Assembly (NCBI RefSeq): GCF_001557325.1
Contig: NZ_LSJS01000229.1
Span: 1-10,364, forward strand
Direction: 5' to 3'
DNA: 10,364 bases
Source: Erythrobacter donghaensis
GTDB taxonomy: Bacteria; Pseudomonadota; Alphaproteobacteria; Sphingomonadales; Sphingomonadaceae
A program made the translations under genes and the position numbers. This document shows, piece after piece, positions 6,502 to 10,364 of the stretch. Numbering within the stretch: the stretch's first letter is position 1; each line of letters opens with the position of its first letter. The notes under the pieces are model-generated. The model did no database searches. It was given only the letters and a program-made list of their open reading frames with translations, and was not told the DNA's origin.

Positions 6502-7267
6502 ACTCGACATCGCCCGCGAAACCCGTGCCCGCGACATCCTCGACCTCGCCCCGCGCTTCACCGAGCATGACGCGGTGCGCCTCAACCGCATGTTCCGCGG
6601 CAGCAGCACGCAGGAAATGCTGGAGGCGGTGATCCGCGACAACCTCGCGGGCGACCTCGCGGTGGTCTCGAGCTTCGGCGCGGAGAGCGCGGTGCTGCTG
6701 CACCTCGTCGCCGGCGTCGATCCGCGCGTGCCGGTGCTGTTCCTCGACACGGGCAAGCACTTTGCCGAGACGCTCGCCTATCGCGACACGCTGGTCGAGC
6801 GTCTCGGCCTCAATCTGGTGGTGCTGACCCCCGACGCGCAAGATCTGGCGAAGAAGGACGAGACCGGCCTCAGGTGGTCCTACGACCCGGATGGGTGCTG
6901 CGAGATTCGCAAGGTGAGGCCGCTGGAAAAGGCGCTCGCCGGGTTCGATGCGAGCTTCACCGGGCGCAAAGCCTTCCAGGCCAAGACCCGCGCCAACCTG
7001 CCGCGCTTCGAGCTCGACACATCGGACGGCGCCGGGCGGCTCAAGATCAACCCGCTGATCGACTGGACCGCAGCCGATATCAACGCCTGGTTCGCCGAGC
7101 ACGACCTCCCCCGCCACCCGCTGATCGCGCAGGGCTACCCCTCGATCGGCTGCTCCCCCTGCACCTCGCAGGTCGCAGACGGCGAAGACCCGCGCTCAGG
7201 CCGGTGGAAGGGCTGGGACAAGACCGAATGCGGCATCCACAAGCCGGGTGAGGAACCGTTCTTGTAA
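6491..7267 (+). CDS. cysH: 4Fe-4S adenylylsulfate (APS) reductase
   Basis: The 258-residue protein is an assimilatory (P)APS reductase of the PP-loop ATPase-like fold. SSFGAES (residues 60-66) is the nucleotide-binding loop, and FLDTGKHF (84-91) is the conserved segment after it. Iron-sulfur ligands are present: the CC pair at 136-137 in GCCEIRKVRPL, and CSPC at 221-224. The catalytic cysteine is Cys247 in ECGIH near the C-terminus. The CC plus CxxC set marks the 4Fe-4S type that uses APS directly; E. coli-type PAPS reductases lack it. The enzyme reduces APS to sulfite and AMP with thioredoxin-like donors, feeding CysI. The ATG at 6491 overlaps the DUF934 gene by 11 bases. An ATG at 6452 in the same frame lies deeper in DUF934 and precedes the conserved start, so it was rejected. 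This is the last gene of the + strand block. Confidence 0.93.
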   Translation: MKPELDIARETRARDILDLAPRFTEHDAVRLNRMFRGSSTQEMLEAVIRDNLAGDLAVVSSFGAESAVLLHLVAGVDPRVPVLFLDTGKHFAETLAYRDTLVERLGLNLVVLTPDAQDLAKKDETGLRWSYDPDGCCEIRKVRPLEKALAGFDASFTGRKAFQAKTRANLPRFELDTSDGAGRLKINPLIDWTAADINAWFAEHDLPRHPLIAQGYPSIGCSPCTSQVADGEDPRSGRWKGWDKTECGIHKPGEEPFL

Positions 7268-7270
7268 TGG

Positions 7271-7350
7271 CGTCGTCCCGGACTTGATCCGGGACCGCTA
7301 TCGGCCTTGCGCCAGGTATCGAGCGATCCCGGGTCAAGCCCGGGATGACG
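7271..7350 (+). repeat. Bipartite palindromic repeat, copy 2, at the cysH/SDR convergent junction
   Basis: Two perfect 8-bp hairpins lie here: GTCCCGGA (7275-7282) with TCCGGGAC (7288-7295), loop CTTGA; and ATCCCGGG (7326-7333) with CCCGGGAT (7339-7346), loop TCAAG. The outer 28-base arms, 7271-7298 and 7323-7350, are inverted copies agreeing at 24 of 28 bases, so one large cruciform-like fold is also possible. The spacer is 24 bases. The right arm matches that of copy 1. The element fills almost all of the 87 bases between the stop of cysH and the stop of the minus-strand SDR gene. Confidence 0.9.
7275..7346. terminator. Possible bidirectional transcription end between convergent operons
   Basis: Both operons that meet here must end in this 87-base junction, and its only structure is the pair of GC-rich hairpins of repeat copy 2. 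No T-tract follows either hairpin on either strand, so these are not classical intrinsic terminators. They could act as RNA 3'-end stabilisers or block read-through. This is inferred from position and structure. Confidence 0.3.
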
Positions 7351-7354
7351 GATG

Positions 7355-8272
7355 CTACAACCACCCCTCACGCCGATACCATTCGGCGGTCGCCTTCAGG
7401 CCCTCTTCGCCCGCGATCCGCGGCTGCCACAGGCCCGGCGGGGGCTTGCGGTCGAAGCGGGCGACCCAGTTGGGGTGGCACATGTAGCCGACGCGGTCGG
7501 CGGTGAGCTTAGCCTGATCGCCGCGCAGCCTTCGGTCGGTGGCAGCAGCGGCATCGAGCACGCTACGGGGAAGATGCGGTGCGAAGACGCGGCCCCGCCC
7601 CATCGCCCGTCCGATCGCTTGGCCGAGCTCCTTGTGGCTCCACCCGCCCTCGCGGCCATCGTCGGGTTCGTAAATCTTCTTGCGCGTCGGCGCGGCGTTG
7701 CTCGCGGCAAGGGCGACAAGAAGCCGCGCCAGGTCATCGGCATGGATGATCGAGGTCGCCCCGCCCGGCGGCAGCGGCACCACGCCCCACTTGGCCGCGC
7801 GGAACAGGTCGAGCATGTCGATATCGCGCGGGCCGTATACGGCGGGCGGGCGCACCGTGGTCCAGTCGAGCCCGCTGGATTCCACCAGCGCCTCGGCCTG
7901 CGCCTTGGACGCGCCGTAGGTCGACAGTTCCGGCTTTCGTGCCGAGAGGGAGGAGACGAACACCAGCCGCTTCAGCCCCGCCCCTGCCATCGCGGCGATG
8001 ACATTGGCGGTGCCGGTGACGTTCGCCACCTCGAACTCGCGCGGATCGGGCGTGTTGGTCAGCCCCGCGACATGCACCACCGCGTCCGCGCCCTGCACCA
8101 GTGCGGCGAGCGGGGCCTCGTCGCCAAGATCGCCGCGCACCCACTCCACGCCCGCGCGCTCCGCCTGCTCACGGCGGGCGAGCGCCTTGACGCTGTGCCC
8201 CTGCGCCAGCGCCTCGTCGAGCACCGCGCTCCCGACAAAGCCGGTCGCGCCGGTGATCGCGAGCACGCTCAC
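7355..8272 (-). CDS. Extended SDR / NAD-dependent epimerase-dehydratase family protein
   Basis: The 305-residue protein has a Rossmann nucleotide-binding start, VLAITGATGFVGSAVL, with GxxGxxG at residues 8-14. GDLGDE and ADAVVHVAG (about 62-70) follow, then VSSLSA with the catalytic-type Ser at 107/108, and YGASK with Tyr119 and Lys123. The SDR catalytic residues are therefore intact, so it can bind and probably use NAD(P). RPPAVYGPRD (about 141-150) is typical of extended SDRs, and the C-terminal substrate domain is divergent. The substrate cannot be read from sequence; sugar-nucleotide epimerase, dihydroflavonol-reductase-like and NDUFA9-like relatives are all possible. The GTG start overlaps the proB stop (GTGA on the minus strand), giving a coupled proB-SDR pair. 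No proline-pathway role is implied by the sequence. The stop lies five bases from repeat copy 2. Confidence 0.87.
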   Translation of the reverse strand: MSVLAITGATGFVGSAVLDEALAQGHSVKALARREQAERAGVEWVRGDLGDEAPLAALVQGADAVVHVAGLTNTPDPREFEVANVTGTANVIAAMAGAGLKRLVFVSSLSARKPELSTYGASKAQAEALVESSGLDWTTVRPPAVYGPRDIDMLDLFRAAKWGVVPLPPGGATSIIHADDLARLLVALAASNAAPTRKKIYEPDDGREGGWSHKELGQAIGRAMGRGRVFAPHLPRSVLDAAAATDRRLRGDQAKLTADRVGYMCHPNWVARFDRKPPPGLWQPRIAGEEGLKATAEWYRREGWL

Positions 8273-9384
8273 AGCAGCACCATGTGGTCGCGGTGAATCA
8301 CGCAGGAGCGCGGCGCATAGCCCAGCCGCTCGGCCTGCTCCTCGGCGCGCTTTCCGGCGATCAGCTGCATTTCGGCGGCGTCATATTCGGCGAGGCCCTG
8401 CGCGAGGCGCTCTCCGCGCAAGGACAGCACACTGACGAGATCGCCGCGCCGGAACTGGCCGGAGACGCCGACCACACCCGCCGCGAGCAGGCTTGCCCCG
8501 CCCTTCAACGCCTCCGCGCAGCCCTTGTCGACGCGCAATTCGCCCGCCGGCGCCAGCCTCCCGCCGAGCCACGCCTTCCTCGCCGAAGCCGCACTGACGG
8601 GGAGGAACAGCGTCCCCGTCCCCGCCGCCAGCGCATGGGAAATCGGCGCGTCATGCGTGCCGTTGAGGATGCCGAGCGCGATCCCGGCGCGCGTCGCGAT
8701 CTGCGCGGCTTGCAGCTTGGAGACCATGCCGCCCGAGCCGAGTCCCGAGGACGAGGCCCCGCTCGCCATCGCCATCACCTCTGGCGTGACCGCCTCGACC
8801 ACCGGCACCAGCCCCGCGCCGTCCTCGCGCGGGTCGCGGTCATAGAGCCCGTCGACATCCGACAGCAGCAGCACCACATCGGCATTGGCGGCCTGCGCGA
8901 CCCGCGCGGCCAAGCGGTCATTGTCGCCGAAGCGGATTTCCTCGGTGGCGACCGAATCGTTCTCGTTGATGACCGGGATCACCCCCGCCTCCAGCAACCT
9001 GTCGAGCGTCGCCGAGGCGTTGAGGTAGCGGCGGCGGTCTTCCAGATCGCCGAGGGTCAGCAGCATCTGCGCGGCGGTGATGCCCTCGGCGGACAATGCG
9101 CGGCTCCACAGGTCGGCGAGCGCAATCTGGCCCACGGCAGCGGCGGCCTGCGCATCGGCAAGGCTCCCGCGCCCGCCTTTCGGCAGCGCGAGCCGCGCTG
9201 CGCCCAAAGCAATCGCGCCCGAGCTCACCACGATCACCTGCGCGCCCGCACGGCGGAGCATCGCGAGGTCGCCCGCCATGCGGGTCAGCCACGCCTCGCG
9301 CGGCGCTCCCCCGCCGACCAGCAGTGCGGAGCCGATCTTGACCACGATCCGCCGAGCGGCGGTGATGTCGGCCAAATTCTTCAT
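8269..9384 (-). CDS. proB: Glutamate 5-kinase with PUA domain
   Basis: The 371-residue protein has the amino-acid kinase fold followed by a C-terminal PUA domain, as in full-length ProB. Motifs are RIVVKIGSALL (residues 12-22, Lys16), VVSSGAIALGAARL (52-65), VIPVINENDSVATEEIRFGDNDRLAA (135-160, substrate and feedback loop region), LLLSDVDGLYDRDPR (172-186) and GSGGMVSKLQAA (216-227). The PUA part runs from about 280 (GELRVDKGCAEALKGG). It phosphorylates glutamate with ATP, the first and proline-inhibited step of proline synthesis. No proA is in the window. The ATG at 9384 is preferred; a GTG at 9390 in frame adds two residues, and neither start has a clear ribosome binding site. The gap to the obg stop is 24 bases, so an obg-proB transcript is likely. 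The 3' end overlaps the SDR start by four bases. Confidence 0.94.
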   Translation of the reverse strand: MKNLADITAARRIVVKIGSALLVGGGAPREAWLTRMAGDLAMLRRAGAQVIVVSSGAIALGAARLALPKGGRGSLADAQAAAAVGQIALADLWSRALSAEGITAAQMLLTLGDLEDRRRYLNASATLDRLLEAGVIPVINENDSVATEEIRFGDNDRLAARVAQAANADVVLLLSDVDGLYDRDPREDGAGLVPVVEAVTPEVMAMASGASSSGLGSGGMVSKLQAAQIATRAGIALGILNGTHDAPISHALAAGTGTLFLPVSAASARKAWLGGRLAPAGELRVDKGCAEALKGGASLLAAGVVGVSGQFRRGDLVSVLSLRGERLAQGLAEYDAAEMQLIAGKRAEEQAERLGYAPRSCVIHRDHMVLL

Positions 9385-9408
9385 GGGCACCGCGTCAGCA
9401 TGGGCGCG

Positions 9409-10364
9409 CTACAGGGGCGACCACTCGGGCGCGTCGCCGTCGTCCTCGACTTCCACCGCCTTGGTCTCGGTCGCGGTGCGATCAGGCAGGTAGCCGAGCA
9501 CCGCGTCGAGCAGTTCGGGAATGCCCGCGCCGGTCGCGCCCGACACGGCAAACACCTGCTCCGCGCCCGCCGCCAGCAGCTCCTTGCGGAAGCCCTCGAC
9601 CAGTTCGGCATCGGCCAGGTCGAGCTTGTTGAGCACCACCAGCCGGGGCTTTTCGTCCAGCCGGGTGTGCTCCTTGTCGCCATAGGCCGCCAGTTCCTCC
9701 TCGACGATGCGCATCGCCTCGGCCGGGTCGGCATCCTCGGTGCCGGTGATGTCGATGAGGTGGATCAGCACCCGGCAACGCTCGATATGGCCGAGGAAGC
9801 GGTCGCCGATGCCGACGCCGTCCGCCGCGCCCTCGATCAGGCCGGGAATGTCGGCGAGCACGAATTCGCGGCCCTTGTGGCGCACCACGCCGAGCTTGGG
9901 CACGAGCGTGGTGAAGGCATAGTCGCCGACCTTGGCCTGCGCGTTGGAGACCGCGTTGATGAAGGTCGATTTGCCCGCATTGGGCAGGCCGACGAGGCCG
10001 ACGTCGGCGAGCAGCTTCAGCCGCAGCCACACCCAGGCTTCCTCGCCCGGAATGCCCGGCTGGTGCTGGCGCGGGGCGCGGTTGGTCGAGGTCTTGTAGG
10101 AAGCGTTCCCGCGCCCGCCCATTCCGCCTTCGAGGAAGACGATGCGCTGGCCGACCTCGGTGAAGTCGGCGAGCACCTCTTCCTTGTCCTCGGACAGGAT
10201 CTGCGTGCCCACCGGCACCTTGATCACCAGCGGCTCGGCCGAGGCGCCGGTGCGGTCCTTGCCCATCCCGTGCCCGCCGCGCGGGGCCTTGAAGTGCTGC
10301 GAATAGCGGAAGTCGATCAGCGTGTTGAGGCCCGCGACGGCTTCGAACACGATGTCGCCCCCGC
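9409..10364 (-). CDS. obg: Obg family GTPase, 5' end beyond the window
   Basis: The 317 visible residues are the C-terminal bulk of an Obg/CgtA GTPase. The reading frame runs off the right edge: codons before the GTG at 10350 read GGDI and continue the Obg domain, so an internal start there is false. Roughly 45 N-terminal residues should be missing. Visible parts are the glycine-rich Obg domain (LNTLIDFRY, GGHGMGKDRTG, GGMGGRGNASYKTSTNRAP), then the G domain. Its motifs are G1 GLPNAGKST (9990-9964), G2 FTTLVPKLG, G3 DIPG (near 9850), G4 NKLD (near 9630) and G5 SGATGAG (near 9543). The end is a short acidic tail, without the long C-terminal OCT domain of some Gram-positive Obg proteins. Obg binds the 50S ribosomal subunit and acts in ribosome assembly and stress control. 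It is the first visible gene of the minus-strand obg-proB-SDR operon. Confidence 0.95.
   Translation of the reverse strand, partial: GGDIVFEAVAGLNTLIDFRYSQHFKAPRGGHGMGKDRTGASAEPLVIKVPVGTQILSEDKEEVLADFTEVGQRIVFLEGGMGGRGNASYKTSTNRAPRQHQPGIPGEEAWVWLRLKLLADVGLVGLPNAGKSTFINAVSNAQAKVGDYAFTTLVPKLGVVRHKGREFVLADIPGLIEGAADGVGIGDRFLGHIERCRVLIHLIDITGTEDADPAEAMRIVEEELAAYGDKEHTRLDEKPRLVVLNKLDLADAELVEGFRKELLAAGAEQVFAVSGATGAGIPELLDAVLGYLPDRTATETKAVEVEDDGDAPEWSPL

Noticed and set aside
7352..8296. Plus-strand open frame (314 codons) opposite the SDR gene
   Set aside because: The minus strand encodes an SDR with intact cofactor and catalytic motifs. The plus frame is Arg/His/Gly-rich without any motif.
9385..9390. 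GTG at 9390 as the proB start
   Set aside because: The in-frame ATG two codons later fits equally well and no ribosome binding site favours the GTG; it remains possible.

Overview
The window is GC-rich chromosomal DNA with densely packed genes on both strands. Gene content and order (siroheme methyltransferase, DUF2849, CysI, DUF934, Fe-S type CysH; Obg followed by ProB) suggest an alphaproteobacterium. The Sphingomonadales, perhaps an Erythrobacter-like organism, fit best. That placement is inferred from protein style and from the GTCATCC-type palindromic repeats, not from a marker gene. There are no tRNA, rRNA, CRISPR, phage or insertion-sequence features.

Left part (178-3232, + strand): sseA (3-mercaptopyruvate sulfurtransferase), metC (cystathionine beta-lyase) and an MscS-family mechanosensitive channel lie head to tail. 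The stop and start codons overlap (GTGA, then TGATG), so this looks like one translationally coupled transcript. A weak promoter-like sequence lies just before sseA.

Middle part (3300-7267, + strand): after a 67-base gap comes an assimilatory sulfate-reduction module: cobA (uroporphyrinogen-III C-methyltransferase, for siroheme), a DUF2849 protein, cysI (siroheme/4Fe-4S sulfite reductase), a DUF934 protein and cysH (4Fe-4S APS reductase). Every junction overlaps or is separated by one base. CysH reduces APS to sulfite, CysI reduces sulfite to sulfide, and CobA makes the precursor of the siroheme that CysI needs. The two DUF proteins are conserved companions without a proven role. MetC and SseA upstream act on organic sulfur compounds, so the whole + strand block has a sulfur theme apart from the channel.

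Two copies of a bipartite palindromic repeat lie at 4018-4099 and 7271-7350. The first is inside the cobA reading frame and supplies nearly all of its last 35 residues. The second fills the junction between cysH and the convergent minus-strand genes. They bracket DUF2849-cysI-DUF934-cysH.

Right part (10364-7355, - strand): obg (5' end cut by the window edge), proB (glutamate 5-kinase) and an extended SDR / NAD-dependent epimerase-like gene run leftward as a likely operon. proB and the SDR gene share a GTGA overlap.

I see no wholly new system. The points most worth a second look are the repeat-derived CobA tail and the DUF2849/DUF934 partners of a sulfite reductase that has no flavoprotein gene beside it.
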